Below, piece after piece: positions 21,901-35,000 of a stretch of 64,000 nt of DNA; positions within the stretch are counted from its first letter, which is position 1, and the number at the start of each line of letters is the position of its first letter. The stretch is from Amoebophrya sp. A120 (Eukaryota > Sar > Dinophyceae > Syndiniales > Amoebophryaceae). The translations under genes and the position numbers were made by a program. The DNA lies in contig CAJINV010000016.1 of NCBI GenBank assembly GCA_905178155.1, positions 959,386 to 1,023,385 on the forward strand. The letters run 5' to 3'. The notes below the pieces were generated by a model. That model was not told where the DNA came from. It did no database searches and saw only the letters and a program-made list of their open reading frames with translations.

Positions 21901-23489
21901 CAAGATGGGAAATCTGCAAGACAAATCAGCCACCGGTGGTTGTTTCGCATGACAAGTTTGTCCTCGTAGTGTAGTCCTGTTTAGGTAGTCCAGAAGCATC
22001 ACAGATCTAGCACATCGTGTTGATTATAGCATAACAAGTTCCAAAACATGGCCAGAAAATGCCTCTCATGGGGTTCCGCATGAGAGACCTTTTTGGCATG
22101 CAGATCTGCATGTTAAATATGGGGTGGGGACGTTTTCACACAGGATATCGTCGGCGAAACGGAGCTCCAGTCGGAAAATGAACTCGTCCGCGGGTGGTCA
22201 GTATCCTGTGCAAAAGTATCGTACTCGTATTGCAATCATGCATTACAAATCGAGAAAGCACTTGCGCGAGAAAGAAAAGGCTGTACTGAGCGAACCGGGC
22301 GAGTTTTGAACGGGCCAAAGAGACACTTGAGTCAAGCCCAGACAGGAAGAAGAAAGAAAGAAAGAAAGGTAAATCCGCATTACAAATTTTATTTCTCATG
22401 CTGAGAAAATTTGTAATGCTAATGCATTTATACGAGTGCGATACTTTTGCAGTTCATAGTCAGCAAATGAACTCGTCCGCGGGCCGGCAAAACAACTCCT
22501 CGGCGGGTGGGCGAATGAACTCGTCCGCGGGTGGTCAGCAAATGAACTCGTCCGCGGGCCGCCAAAACAACTCGTCGGCGGGCTTCAGTAACGCGCGGGT
22601 GCCGACCGTGGACAGCAACGCGGAATCAGGACTGGAGTCCGGGTCCGCCGACTACAACGATCTTCCCGGAGGACCCGATGGGAACCCGCCGAAGCAAAAG
22701 CGGTCGTGGACGCCTAATGCCAAGAACTACGGCGGCGACACCCCGATGTCGCCCTGGTTCGCCACCCGCTCGTATTGTAAGGAAAAATCCCCCCTCCCCA
22801 TATCAAAACGGAATTTCTGATGCTGGATTTGTGTACACAAATCAGCTTTGTATTGCAGACAGACATTGCGGCCAGATCCCCAGGCTAGGTAGGGGCGTAT
22901 GGGTCTAGTTGTTCAGCATGGCAAACGGCTGCTCTTTAGGCCCAACAGCATGACAAACCGCCTCCATAACGGGGCGGAAGCTTCTGCCCTTCTGTTCCTG
23001 CAAGACGGATGTGATTTGTGACCTCAAATCAGCAACGCAAATTTTCGAAAGCATACCCTTTCAATATGGGGAGGGGGGATTTTTCCTTACGATAGCTCGA
23101 CCGGCGGGAGGGGGGCCGCGGATAACAATCGAAGCGACCACAACCAGATCAAGACCAGCGGCCCGCTGCTGCCGCACGGGGTGGCCAAGGCCGAGTTTGG
23201 GCAGCCAGGCTCAGGGAGTCCGGGCAAGAGGAAGTCCGGAAACAAGGGCTCGGGCAACTTTCTGGCCTATGAGCACCGCGTGCATTTGGAGGGGGAACAG
23301 CGCGCCAGCGGGACGAGTGGTCGCCGCGTGAAGATTTCCAGTGGCTCCTCTTCGCGGGGAAATCAGAGCGGGACATCGAGCGCCGCAGGCGAGAGCGACG
23401 TGGCCGGCGCCGGAGCGGCGCGAGCATCGTCCTCCGTGAAAGCCCGCAACAATGTGCAGGGCCGTTCCAAGCAGATCACCAAGGACTAG
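18908..23489 (+). CDS. unrecognised membrane protein with signal-like N-terminus and one EF-hand, 763 aa
   Basis: Exons 18908-19193, 19481-19547, 19833-19901, 20058-20191, 20379-20516, 20805-21203, 21418-21868, 22153-22201, 22464-22772, 23100-23489 give an uninterrupted frame. The start ATG precedes a hydrophobic leader (CGLFLVGLLEVIFF) and a second hydrophobic stretch (LLLFSFLAALATL). A Trp/Gly-rich region (about 70-190) has no family I recognise. Near residue 285 'NMDRDGTVEIDE' fits a calcium-binding EF-hand loop (N1-D3-D5-G6-V8-E12). One strong transmembrane helix follows (ITVGLCCGCICLFLLTAIGLAVFF, cut here at 'LFLLTAIGLAVFFIF'). The C-terminal half is low-complexity: acidic Tyr/Gly/Asn, then NSSAG repeats, then basic Ser/Gly. 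It probably lies in the secretory pathway or at the surface; its function is unknown. Eight introners and one GT-AG intron interrupt it. Confidence 0.75.
19194..19475 (+). mobile_element. introner, family C
   Basis: TSD CCTGG is perfect. Excision gives GGGLGFLDQL. Confidence 0.9.
19548..19827 (+). mobile_element. introner, family C with A-like left tip
   Basis: TSD is GACCG / GATCG. The left end reads TATCCTGTGCAAAAGCATC like family A, then switches to the C core CCCCACCCCAGAG; the right end is pure C. Confidence 0.85.
19902..20052 (+). mobile_element. introner, family A
   Basis: TSD is ACCAG / ACCAA. Excision gives YTSWGEV if the left copy is kept, YTNWGEV if the right copy is kept. Confidence 0.85.
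20192..20373 (+). mobile_element. introner, family A
   Basis: TSD is CAATC / CATTC. The right half carries extra AT-rich bases. Excision gives DNLEFLSD. Confidence 0.85.
20517..20804 (+). other. conventional GT-AG intron (288 bp)
   Basis: Donor GTATGA, acceptor ACACATCAG; no TIR and no TSD. It joins KFGG to VKNNAQN in frame and explains the in-frame TAG at about 20528. Confidence 0.72.
21204..21412 (+). mobile_element. introner, family F
   Basis: TSD CTACC is perfect. It follows the transmembrane helix; excision gives ARYLMEDDY. Confidence 0.9.
21869..22147 (+). mobile_element. introner, family C
   Basis: TSD TCGTC is perfect. Excision gives NSSSAKRSS. Confidence 0.9.
22176..22590 (+). repeat. 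coding tandem repeat (NSSAG units), split by an introner
   Basis: Units of the type MNSSAGGQQ / NNSSAGR recur at 22180-22201 and 22464-22590; the A introner at 22202 inserted into the array. Confidence 0.85.
22202..22458 (+). mobile_element. introner, family A (257 bp)
   Basis: TSD GTCAG is perfect. It is longer than usual because of an unrelated GA-rich internal stretch (AGAAAG repeats near 22350). Confidence 0.88.
22773..23094 (+). mobile_element. introner, family D
   Basis: TSD GCTCG is perfect. Excision gives FATRSTGGRG. Confidence 0.9.
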
Positions 23490-26011
23490 TACTAGACCAA
23501 CCGCTGCATCATGAAATGGCAGACGAGAAGGTGGTGCTGGAGAATAGAAGAGGAGGAGAGGGCGCCCGGAGTTGTAGCTGCAAGGACCAAGCGTCAGTGC
23601 GACAACATGAACTACTTAAAACTTTTGAAACTTTTTAATTTTATTCGTCTTTTGTATTTTCACATTTACAACATAATTTCATAGCATTATTTCAAATTGT
23701 TACTGTACTATCCCACTTAAGAATTCGGCAACAGGAACATTTTTGCTTTATTCATGATCTTTACCATATGGATGTGTCAGAGTTGAAATCGACAAAGTTG
23801 AAATAATTTGCCATGCATAAAATTAATGGATGCCAGCTGGAACCCAGTTTCCAAGTGGCGCATGACAAATTTCGGCGGTCCCTAAATCCAGGCTGTCATG
23901 CTGTTTAGGCAAAGAAGAGCGATTTTCTGATGCTACTTTAGCAGCTCGAGCTGTAACCCCAAACAGGCTTACAATCGGCCTCACTTGCCTGCTCTGCAAC
24001 ACACGCGCCTCGGCTCATGCATTTTATGCATTACAGATTATTTCAACTTTGACGATTTCAAACCTGACGCTTCCATATACCAATGCCTTTCTGTTTGTTG
24101 TACTTGAAATCGGTTAAGAGCTAACATTGACCACATATCGCTCGATAACGACCCCAAAAACATCACAGATTTTCTTGCCGACAAGAACTCATGTTTTTTC
24201 CTTTGTAACACATAAAGAACTTGACTTTTCACCTAGCGCAGTTCTATCTTTTTCAGTCTCCTCTCCCAAATAATTTTGTCTCAAGTTTTCATCACACATC
24301 CTTATTTTGTATTTGCTGTCCCCAGCAGCAGCATAGAGCGGTTTCTCTTTATAATTCCTGTCTCCCAACAGGTAATCTCCACCAATGTCATTCTCATTCC
24401 TCATCAAGAACAGGCTCGCTATAACAAGGCGCGTACAGTAAAGAGAGTTGTAAAATAACAGAAGAACAGCCTGGTCTTTTCCCTAAACAACTGTGAATCC
24501 CTCGCCGCAACATGAACAAGAAGAACTATCGAAGAATCTAAATCATCTATCGCTGGGCCATCGTCGTTACGACACTCACCTGGTGTAGTGTCACCGAGAG
24601 CCGGTCGAGGTGGTAAGTAGCTTGTTCGTGCTTCTCCTGACCCAAGGGGGCCCTGTTTGTCAATGATAATCAGTTGTAAGCTGCAATGCCAGTGATCCTG
24701 ATCCGCTTCCGCATGCATGGAGCAGTTGTAGGTGGAAGAGATGAGTCCGTGTCTTGCTGTTCAAGTCGGTAGCACTAGCAATTGTGCAAGCATGAAGATG
24801 AGGAACTGTGCCCGTTCCTGCAGCAGCTGTAAGTAGCCCCAGGAGCTGCAGCAGATCATTTCGGTTAATTGATTGTACAGATGGCGGTAGCTGCAACATC
24901 CACTACATGGGTCTGATTTTGATTCTGATCAGGTGCCTGTTGTCTTATTGGTCCTGTCTCCTGCTGGTGATGCTCTTGCTCTCTGAATTTCTGCGATCTC
25001 ATCCATGTGGCCGCGTCGTGCTAATATTGTTGTACTTCTCGCAGTCGCATTTTTGATGCTCAGTACAGTTGTAAGTAATGTTGTTCCTCCTGTCAGTGTG
25101 AAGAGCAGAAGAAAAGTCTGTAATCGTGCAGCAGCATGTCATCAACATCTTCTGCAATGGATCGGTGACAAAAAAGGATCTGCATACCTCAAGGAGTCGG
25201 TCCTTCGCATAACGCTAAGACGCATTTGCTGTGAACGAGAATGATCATGATAGGTGCGAATATATAATTGATATTTTATTTATTTAATTTTTTGGTGCTA
25301 CTGTGGCTTCGGGTACTAGTTGTCTACTGGGTTCTAGTACAAGCGCCGCATTTCATCTATGACAATCACTCTTGGAAGAATGCAGGTATGAACCCCGTCA
25401 GATGAAAATGAATCGCGAATATTAAATGCCGCAGCCACAAAGACAAGCCTAAACCTATCCACCATAAAAATACGACCTTCTCAACTTCAGAAAATTCACA
25501 CTAGTGTAGCCTCATGTCGTACCCATTTCTATTTCAGTCGAACCTATTATGTTGATCTAGTGCCAGCATGCATAATTCCAACTCCTACTGTACAATAAAT
25601 CGCCCGGCGCAGCCAGTACATAAACAGCGATAGCTGGTGGTGTGCAAAAACTTATTTCGGTCGTGATCGTGAAGCAATAGGACCAGGAGAGCAATTGGAT
25701 TTTTTTGCTTGTTCTCATTCAGGTCAACGGGAACCAGAACCACTCCAGCGAAGAGTTCGAGACTCCGTCCGGAAATATTTCGAAGTGAAATTGATATGGA
25801 AGATTTCCATTGCTTCATTTGACCTATCCACCTGTTTCCCTGGATTTGAGATTCGCTAAAAGTTTAAGAAGCTTTACTTTTTACCTCCATAGTTTTTTCC
25901 CCGGACAGATAAAAGTAAAACCACCTTCCAAAGGAACGTGATATTCTTAAAACGATGTGAGCGTGATGAAGTAGTTCGCTCTTTGTCGTACTACCTGGTC
26001 ACTCACTTTAA
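23490..26011. other. intergenic spacer, 2.5 kb
   Basis: It contains the E element listed separately and, between 24600 and 25080, three copies of CAGYTGTAAG that resemble splice donors. I cannot assemble a credible protein from this region. Confidence 0.4.
23767..24077. mobile_element. introner-type element, family E, outside coding sequence
   Basis: TSD TACCA is perfect (23762-23766, 24078-24082). It lies 278 bp after the preceding stop codon, so it is in a 3'UTR, a non-coding transcript or untranscribed DNA. Confidence 0.88.
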
Positions 26012-29000
26012 ATGAACGGTAAAGTAAGAATAACGATGTCGACGTCGGTTCCTGCTTTGGTGGACGAGAGTGACACTATCGTGCCCGCGGTGGCCGCAAG
26101 ACCAAATTCGTCATCGAACACTGGTGACTACAATTTCGAAGTGATCGCCTTCTCCTGGGGCGACAATACCTCGAAGCAACTCTTGTCGACTGCGACGAGC
26201 TTGAGTTCGTCTTCCTCTCCATCCCTCTCGAATTTTTATGGAAATAAATCAGCAATAAAAAATCAAAGTACCACGACACCCACCACGGACCAAGAGACCA
26301 CGTCGACGAGCCAACATTTGACAGCGACTAAAATCGACCACCTGGCTGGTAACGCGGAGGCGACTTTGTTCCTGAAAAACGAGAAGCCGCACTTTGTCGG
26401 GCGGAACATCCTTTTTCGCGAGGACGAAGACGACACGGAGTATTTTGAGGAACAAAACCATGCGCGGATTGATCTGGAAGAATTTCAAAACATCAAAGTG
26501 GCCGCTTTGGCTGCGGGAGACCAACACTTTCTCGCGCTGTCCGACCAGGGGTTCGTCTTCAGTTGGGCCTGCAACAACGAGTTCGGTCAGTGTGGGCGGA
26601 GCGGGGGCGTCTCCACGAAGAAGCAACTTCCCCAAGTGGTAAATTTCGGAAAGTCCAACGCGGAAGTTATGCGGAAAAGCTTCGCTGACGGTACGAAAAC
26701 ACATCTGATCGTCCCGGCTCCGACGTATAATTTTTCCAGCACGATTTCCTTCCGCGCCAAGCAAATCGCCTGCGGCGAGAATCACTCGCTGATTCTCACC
26801 GAGGCCGGCGAAGTCTACAGCTTTGGGTCGAACGTGCACGGACAGTGCGGGATCTACTACTCCAGTCAGGACCTGCACCGCGCCGTCGCGAGCTATGCCA
26901 AGACACCGGGCAACGACTCGATACAACAAGACGGATCCTGCTCCTCGCAATTGATCCTGAATGAGACGCTGACGCCGAACTTTTACGCGTTGCCGGATAA
27001 TGTGGATTTTCTCCGACGCATATGCATTGCAAAAGCATCGTAGTAGTACAAATTGCATTACAAATTAGCTCAGCACGACAAATGCAATTTGTAATGCGGT
27101 TTTACCTTAGGAAAAAGATTTGTCATGTCGATTTGCAATTAGTACGAGTGCGATACTTTTGCAGAGCATAACGCAACCCGCACTACAAGTACCCCGGACC
27201 ACTTCTGGGCCCGCACGTGCAGTTTAGCAACTCTTGGAACGAAAAAAACTTCTCCCCGGCTGCCTCCCCACCGCTGACGATCGAAACGCCGATATCCTGA
27301 GTAAAAACGGTCCCACACCAGAGTCAAGTTGCGAATCTAGCAACACAAGTCCGCAAGTTTTGGGAGCTGTGCATGACAAGTTTCCCTCTGCAGTGTATTG
27401 CTGGTTGGAAAGGGAAGCCGCATGAGAAAGCCACTTTCTCATTCTGTTTACAGCATTACAAATATAAAAACACGACTGCAAATTCCTCTCATGAAGATGC
27501 GCATCACAAATGTTCCTTTCATTGCACGTTTGCATGACAACTCTGGGGTGGGGACGTGTTTACAAATGATATCCGATGCGGGTGGAAGGCCGGCTGAATT
27601 CCTTACCCGTCCGGCAGATCGTATGGTAGTGTCAGGATTGAAATCGACAAAGTTGAAACGGTTTGTCATGCATAAAATCGATGCCAGTTGTAACCCAGCT
27701 TCCAAGTGGCACATGACAAATTTGGGTAGAACCGAAATGCAGTTTGTCATGCTGTTTGGGTAAGGAAGACGCCTGCTGTCATGCTACTTTAGCGGTTCTA
27801 TTTCTACCCCTAAACAGGCTTGCAATCTGCTTCCCTTGCGTCCTCTACAGTAGAGATACTTTTTGCGTTGCATTTTATGCATCACAAACTATTTCAACTT
27901 TGACGATTTCAAACCTGACGCTTTCATAGATCGCCTGCGGCCGGCACCACAGTTTAGCGGTGTCGATATCCGGCAACGCATTCTCGTGGGGGTCGAACCG
28001 GCGGGGCCAGCTGGGCTCGGGAGACGACAGCATCAAGAAATCTTTCCACCCCCAGCCGGTGTTTCTCTCCCACAACAACTGCCGGTCTCTGGCCGGCGGC
28101 GGGCAGCACAGCGCGTTTGTCCTCTTCAAGGGGTCTTTGTTTCTCTGCGGCGACAACAGTTTTGGGCAGTTGGGGCAAGATGTGAACGAGATTGCCACCA
28201 CCTCGGTGCCGCTGGAGGTGCCGTTTGGGGACAACTACGACCTGTACGTACGGGGCGTGTCGTTGGGCGACAGACACTCCATAGCCTTGTCGGTGGACAA
28301 TAAGATCTTCGCCTGGGGGCGGAATGTGGAAGGCCAAGTGACCGGGATGGTCGATCGAGTGGAGAAAATGAGCGAAAGGGAAGTAGGAGCTGCGTCAGGA
28401 ATGAATATGGAAGTGGATCAAGATGCATCAAATGGCGATAATAAAGCACTAGGAGTGGATGAAAACACGACGACCAGCGGCGCGACTACACATTTCGACA
28501 TGGTTCCTTGGCCGGTGCATATTCCACTCGAGTCACTTTGCCGCCCATCTTCTTCGCAAGGAAGTTCTGGTGCGGCAGATGGAGCAAACGTCGGCGCGTC
28601 GGGATCTACTTCACAGCCTGCTCTGGTTTCATCTGACATGCGCGTGCGGGAGATTTTTGCAGTCGCGGACCACACGATCGTGTTGGCTGAGAGGGAGATT
28701 GTGGCAGATGATGAGGAGCCTGTCATGCGAAAGAACATGAAAAACAACGGCGACTTGGACAATCCAGATGCCATAGCCGATGAAGATCCCGTGGAAGAGC
28801 TGGAGGTTGGGAAGAAAGACCACGAGGGTGATATTGCCATGGTACCCGTGCAGGAGGTAAGTATTTTGATTTTACTTGTATGAGGAGATTTATTTCTCCG
28901 AGTGCTGTAAGTCAGAACATGAGCGAACAAGAATGAGTTTAGTTCGAGCCTGTTTGATGTCATAGGAGCTGCAACAAAAAGAACAACTACTTTTCATACG

Positions 29001-32000
29001 AAGAATAAAAGAAACTTAAACTTCACCTTCGCCTCTACATCTCAGGTGGACAGCAGCACCGGCATCACGACCTCCAAGCGGCGACGTATCACCCGCGGGT
29101 CCGCGACAATCGATGCCAGACAAGCTGTATGAAATGCAAAAGCATCGTCCTACTATAAATTGCATTACAAATTAGCTCAGCATTAGCATTACAAATGAAG
29201 TTTGTAATGCTGTTTTACCTATATCTTGAGATTTGTCATGCATAACAGCAATTACTACGAGTGCGATACTTTTGCAATTCATAAGGTGACGAGTTTAAGG
29301 AAATTGCAAAAAAGGCCTTCGAAACCGCGATGCTCTCCAGCCCTATACCAAATGTAAAAATGTCTGGGTCTGGAAACTTGTGATGCTGGGCGGCGTCTCA
29401 TGATAAGGCTACAGATGCTGGCTCAGCATGACAAGTTTCTGAGCTCCTAGGTGTTGCCTATTCTGCATGACAAACTGCGCTTCTGCATCACAGAAAAGCG
29501 AAGCTCTTGGGTAACGTGCATGACAGACTTAAGAGTCATGCCAGACAAGCATGACAAACATGAATTCTTCCAGACCCAGACATTTTTACAGTTGATACCC
29601 TACGCCCAGCGCCGAAATTCTTGCCAAGATGAAGAATAGCTCCAAGAACCAGAGTGCGGAACAGCAGGAAAAGGACAGCGCGCTTTTCACGCGGAGGCTG
29701 AGTCGCGCGACGAGCGAAAGTGTCAAGCAATTGCGGAGCAACTCTGCAAGTTTGGAGGGCGCAACAAGTACTACAGGTGGAGGTGGCCAAACCACAGCGA
29801 GAACAAGCGGTGGACCAAATACAACAACAGCTACTGGCGGTGGGAATCCGTCGCCAAACTTGCTTTCCATCATGCAGCCGCCGGGCTTCGAAGACATTCA
29901 GTACTACAGTTCAACATCGAGGGCGGGGACGAATCAGGGAGAACATCAAGGCGACACTGGAACAGGAATGACAGCTGCATCAGCGCCGGGCACAACAACT
30001 ACTGCTAGTACTACTTCTAGAATCTTGTTGCCAACTAATGGCGCCGCCGCGGCCATTGATCAAGCGGCTTCTAGTTCTAGCGCAAGCGGAAGCGCACCCT
30101 CCAGACCACCCGTGCAGCTACCGCCTCTCGGAGAGCTGCAGCAGCAGGAGCCAGCCTTCGCACCGCGATCCCGGTCAGGCTTAGGTAGCGCCGGGATTAA
30201 CAACGAGGAGATTCCAGCAGCGAACACTACCGCGGATCATGTCCGGCAAAAATCGTTTAAGAGGCCGCTGCAGGGGGATGACCAACTTCATGATGAAGAA
30301 GCCTCCGGGCAGCTGACGAGAGAAAAAGATCCAGAGAGCAACTTCCTCCCGAGGCATTTCTCCCGGGGCTGCAGCAGTGAGCAGGCCGATGCGATCAACA
30401 AACTGGTCGAAAGTGACAAAGCTCTACAGCTCCCCCACACGCTTTCCGCGCCGAGAATTACGGCGAACAGCTCGGGTTCCTCCGTTCTGTATCAGAAGCA
30501 CCAGCAGCATAATACTATCCTGGCAGCGACCACCCGGAAGAACAAGCTGACTCTTCCCGGCAACTCGGAGTCGATTCATTTCTACAGCCTGGAAAACGCG
30601 TTTTTTTCCTCGTTCGCGGCAAGTACCAATTCCCTCCTCTCCGCGAACAAAGAGAAAGAAATTCTGGAATTCGAGCAGACCCTGATCGGCGCCTTTTCCC
30701 GCCCGTCGGTCCTGAGTTGCTGCTTCGTGTTTCATATGAACTTGAACTGCAAAAGTATCGTACTCGTACTAATCGCATTCATGCACTACAAATTTCTTTC
30801 TCAGGGTCAGGTTAAATCCGCATTACAAATTTTCTTTTTCATGCTGAAGAAATTTGTCATGCGATTTATAGATACTAAAAGACGCTGCTTTTGCATTTCA
30901 TATTTCAGGGCTTGAGCACGCCGAAATTAGACGTGGACGGCTTTATCGCGGGCACCGCTGAAATCTGGAACCTTCTCGGGGAAGCGAGAAGATGGTTCTC
31001 GAATAGTATTGGTACTGGTCCTCGTGCTGCTGGGTTGTCATCTTCGTCGTCGTTCTTGAATGCCAAACAGCCCCCTACTTCTCAGCCGTTCAACCACGCG
31101 GTACTAAACGGCGCTGCCGCACCATCTTTTTCCTCCACGGGCAGACCACTGAATGTGGTGCAGAATGCGTCTTCCGCGTCCTCTCTTGCAGGTAGTACTA
31201 GCGCGATAGGAGTTGTTCATCCGGCGAGCGGGAATATTAACACCACAGAGATAAACGAGGAACAGCTGGAGTTGCGGTCCAACCAGAACCACCCAGTAGT
31301 TGCAGCAGCAGCAGCTCCTGGAGGTCCTGCAGCTGGTGCAAATGCAATGGTCAACCTAGTGAATGTGAATAATAACAGCCTGCCATCCGTGGTGGAAGCG
31401 GCCGATGAATTTGAGGAGGAGCAGGAGGTAGAATTACTCGACAGAAAACAGTCCGCACACGTGCCGGGGATAAGCGATGAGATAGACAACGACGTTTCCT
31501 CGGATGGTATGATGAACAGAAGTGGCAACTTGATAGAAGACCACGGTGATAATCATGATCCTATCAATGCCGCGGCCGGATCCAATTTCAGCTTGGTCGA
31601 ACAGCGTACAGTTCCAGAGCAGCAAGAGAACAACCCGCAGGAGCTGACGAACAACCTGCTTCCAGCAGGACTACAATTACAAACAGACAACGACTTTTCA
31701 CCACACTCAGCTCCACTGCTACCACCATCGTCGAACAAGTTCGAGTATGAGTACCAAAAGTGCCTGCTACTTCTCGAGGAAACTGTTTTCTTCAACTGGC
31801 TGTTTGCCATCCAGCAGGGCCTCGAGCGCATGCAGCCGTCGAATTTGGAAAAGAGAGACCAGCTGCGGACGCTGGTTTTGTACCTGTTATGTCCTGTCTG
31901 GGACACGGCGGGGTCAAATTTAGACACGGAGCTGAACTCGGCATTAGAAAACAACGACGAACAGAACAGCCTGGAAAACCTCTACAACCGTCTCCCCTCT

Positions 32001-35000
32001 TTGATCGATATCACGCGAAAGACGAAATCGGACTTGGCGCGAACACTGTCCGGGCAAAGCGCGTCGGAGGTGGTCGGAGGGGGTGGTGGTGGTGGTAAAA
32101 AACAGGGTAGTACAACAGCTTCTGATATGCTTGGCGGCCCCACTCCTGCCACTGCGTTCGCTACCACGGCGACCAGTAGTAGAGTGCCCAGTGGAACATC
32201 AGGCAACGAGGAGGATCATGGCAACGTAGCTATTTCTGCGAGCAATCATCCTCCTACACGGCCCGCCCTGGTGCGGGCGGACTCCTCGAATGAAGGCTCC
32301 AACCAGCAAGAAACACAAAGACAAACTCCAAAAGCCACCCAGGCCTCCAACTCATCCGAGCAGGACCAGCTGCCCAGCCCAGCGGACCAGCATTTTACAG
32401 CGATCGAAAAGCAGCGCGAGGACTTGTTGGTAAAAACGTTTAAGCTGCTGATGAAGACCATCATGTGGCTGCCCAAGCCGTCCAAAATCGAGTTTCTACA
32501 CATCCTGCGCCAGGAGCTGACTGCGTTCGCCTTCGAGCACCGGCTGCTGAAAAGCATGCAGTATGCATTGCAAAAGCACTGTACTCGTATAAATGCATTA
32601 CAAGTTTCCTCAGTGTGTTGAGAAATAAAATTTGTAATGCGGATCTACCTTTAAGAATTCGATTTGTAATGCATGACTGCAATTACTACGATTGTGATGC
32701 TTTTGCAGTTCATATGCAGCGCATGGCGCGCGTGATGTACTTCAAGAAGGGACACTTTATGGAGAAAGCCGTCCAGACCCACAACGGCGCCCAGGCCTAC
32801 ATTCTCAACTATCAAATGCAACTATGTCTGGGTCTGGAAACTTGTGATGCTAAAATTTGCATGATGGAAACACTTCCGAATGCAGACCAGCATGACAACT
32901 TTCCGGAGCACCTTCTCATACTAGGCAGCCCGCATGAGAAGCTGCGTTTTTGAATGACAAAAATGGGCGCGGCTTTTGTCGGTTATGCAGTACAGATTTC
33001 CCAGGAATGTAAAGCTAGCATTACTCCACCAGACCCAGACACTTTTGCATCTGATATCAACATTGACGAGTCGATTTGGCACCACGTGTACCTCCTGGAC
33101 ATGATATTGAAAGGAAAAATGCCCCCCCCCACATCGAGACGAAGTTTCTGATGCTGGATTTCCGTACACAAATCGGATTTGTCTTGCAGTAGAGCACTGC
33201 AGGCATATGGCAAGCCTGAGCTGAGAGGTTTTGACTTAGGCGCCTAGCATGACAAACGTCTATGCTGTAAGCCGAGCAGCATCGCAAACCGCCTGCATAG
33301 TGTGGCGGTCTCTCTGGGCTTGCCCTCTTGCAAGACAGACATGATTTCTGGCCACAAACCCGCATGACAAATTTTCAGACGGATGCGCTTCCAATATGGG
33401 GAGGGGGGATTTTTCCTCGCAATACATGATTTACGTGAGCGCGCTGCCGTACCTTGCGAAGGGTAAAATTCGGCGGGAGTCTTTCCATCTAAACGTGCTC
33501 CTCGAGCCGAAACCACCGGAAGACGACGAAAACACGGCCGACTACAGGAGGCGAGGAGCAAGAAGTAGACAGGGGACAGCAGCAGGACCTCCCGCACAGG
33601 GAGCTGCAAATCAAAATCCAAACGCTGGCGCTGCTGGTGCGCATCAGAATCAACAAGGAAACCCAAATATGGTAGGGCGAGGAGGGGCCGCTGCTGCAGC
33701 GGGTTTCATGTCCTTCCCGGGTAGTGCGCCGGGTGGAGGTTCTACTAGTAGTGCTGCGCCCTCGTCTACAGGACCACCTCCAGGAGGACCCGTTCTTGGA
33801 GGACCCCCGGCGCCCAACCCCCAGATGCAGATGAGCAACCACATTCACCGATCCCCCTCCTCCGAATCCAACGCGTCGGCGGGTCAAACGCCGACTGGCG
33901 CTGCTGCCGGAACTACGGGCCAGCATCTTCAGACGGTTTCCCAAGGGCCGCAGGTTTATTTTCACACGTTGGTCCCACCGGAGGCGGACCTGTACATGTT
34001 TGCGCAGTATCCAAGAAAAAAAGATTGTAGGTGTAACTTTCTTGGAGGATCAGCATTACAAATACCTCTGGCATGACAGCAAAAACTTGTCATGCGTAGA
34101 TAGTACGTGAAAACGCCCTTGAGTGGACACTACAATGCATGCCGAGCATGACAGACGTGATCATCTTGCATGTTGCGCATCACAAATTTACACTAGCGCC
34201 GTTTTTCTTCTTCGATACGCAGTATTCGAAGAACAAGCCGATCAAACCGCAAGACTTTCTCGACGTCAGCCACCACTTCGACAAGGCCAACCCTTTTTGC
34301 GGCGTCCCGAGACATATGCATTTCAAAAGCATCGTACTAGTATAAATCGCATGACAAGTTCCCTCAGCATGAAAAATGGAATTTGTAATGCGGATTTAGG
34401 TTAGGAGGGAGATTTGTAATGCATGACTGCGATTACTTTTAATACGAGTACGATACTTTTGCAATGCATCAGACAGATCATGAGCTTCATCGCCCATCCA
34501 CATTTGTGTCCGACAAAATACAAGCAGAAAGTGCTGGAGGTGCAGAATGCCATGCAGCACGAGCTCGTGGCGCAACGGTCGATGCAACAGGGCTTGATCA
34601 CCGCTCTGGCGAGCGGGAATTTGGATCCGCACAACCTGACCCGCGACATGCTGGTCGCGTTGACCCACTTTGTCTTGGAAGTGCGGAGAGACAACCTCGT
34701 GCACGACTGCTTCCGGGAGCTGGAGAAGGCCACAGAGGCGGACCTGCAGCGGCCGCTGAAGATCAAATTCAAGGGAGAAGAAGGCTTGGATGACGGGGGG
34801 CTCACGAAGGAGTTTTTCCGGCTTTTGTCCACTGAGGTCTTTTCCGCGGCGTACGGGATGTTTCAAGAGGTCGAGGGGACGCGCGCGGTGTGGTTCAACC
34901 TCTCGGCTTACGATGTGGGACTCACCGCGGAAGACTTCAAGAACATCGGGAAGATCCTCGGACTTGCGGTGTACAACAACGTGCAGGGGTTGAATCTGAA

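Noticed and set aside
26249-27058. Minus-strand open frame of about 270 codons in the RCC1 region
   Set aside because: RCC1 blades are on the + strand and the minus frame shows no domain.
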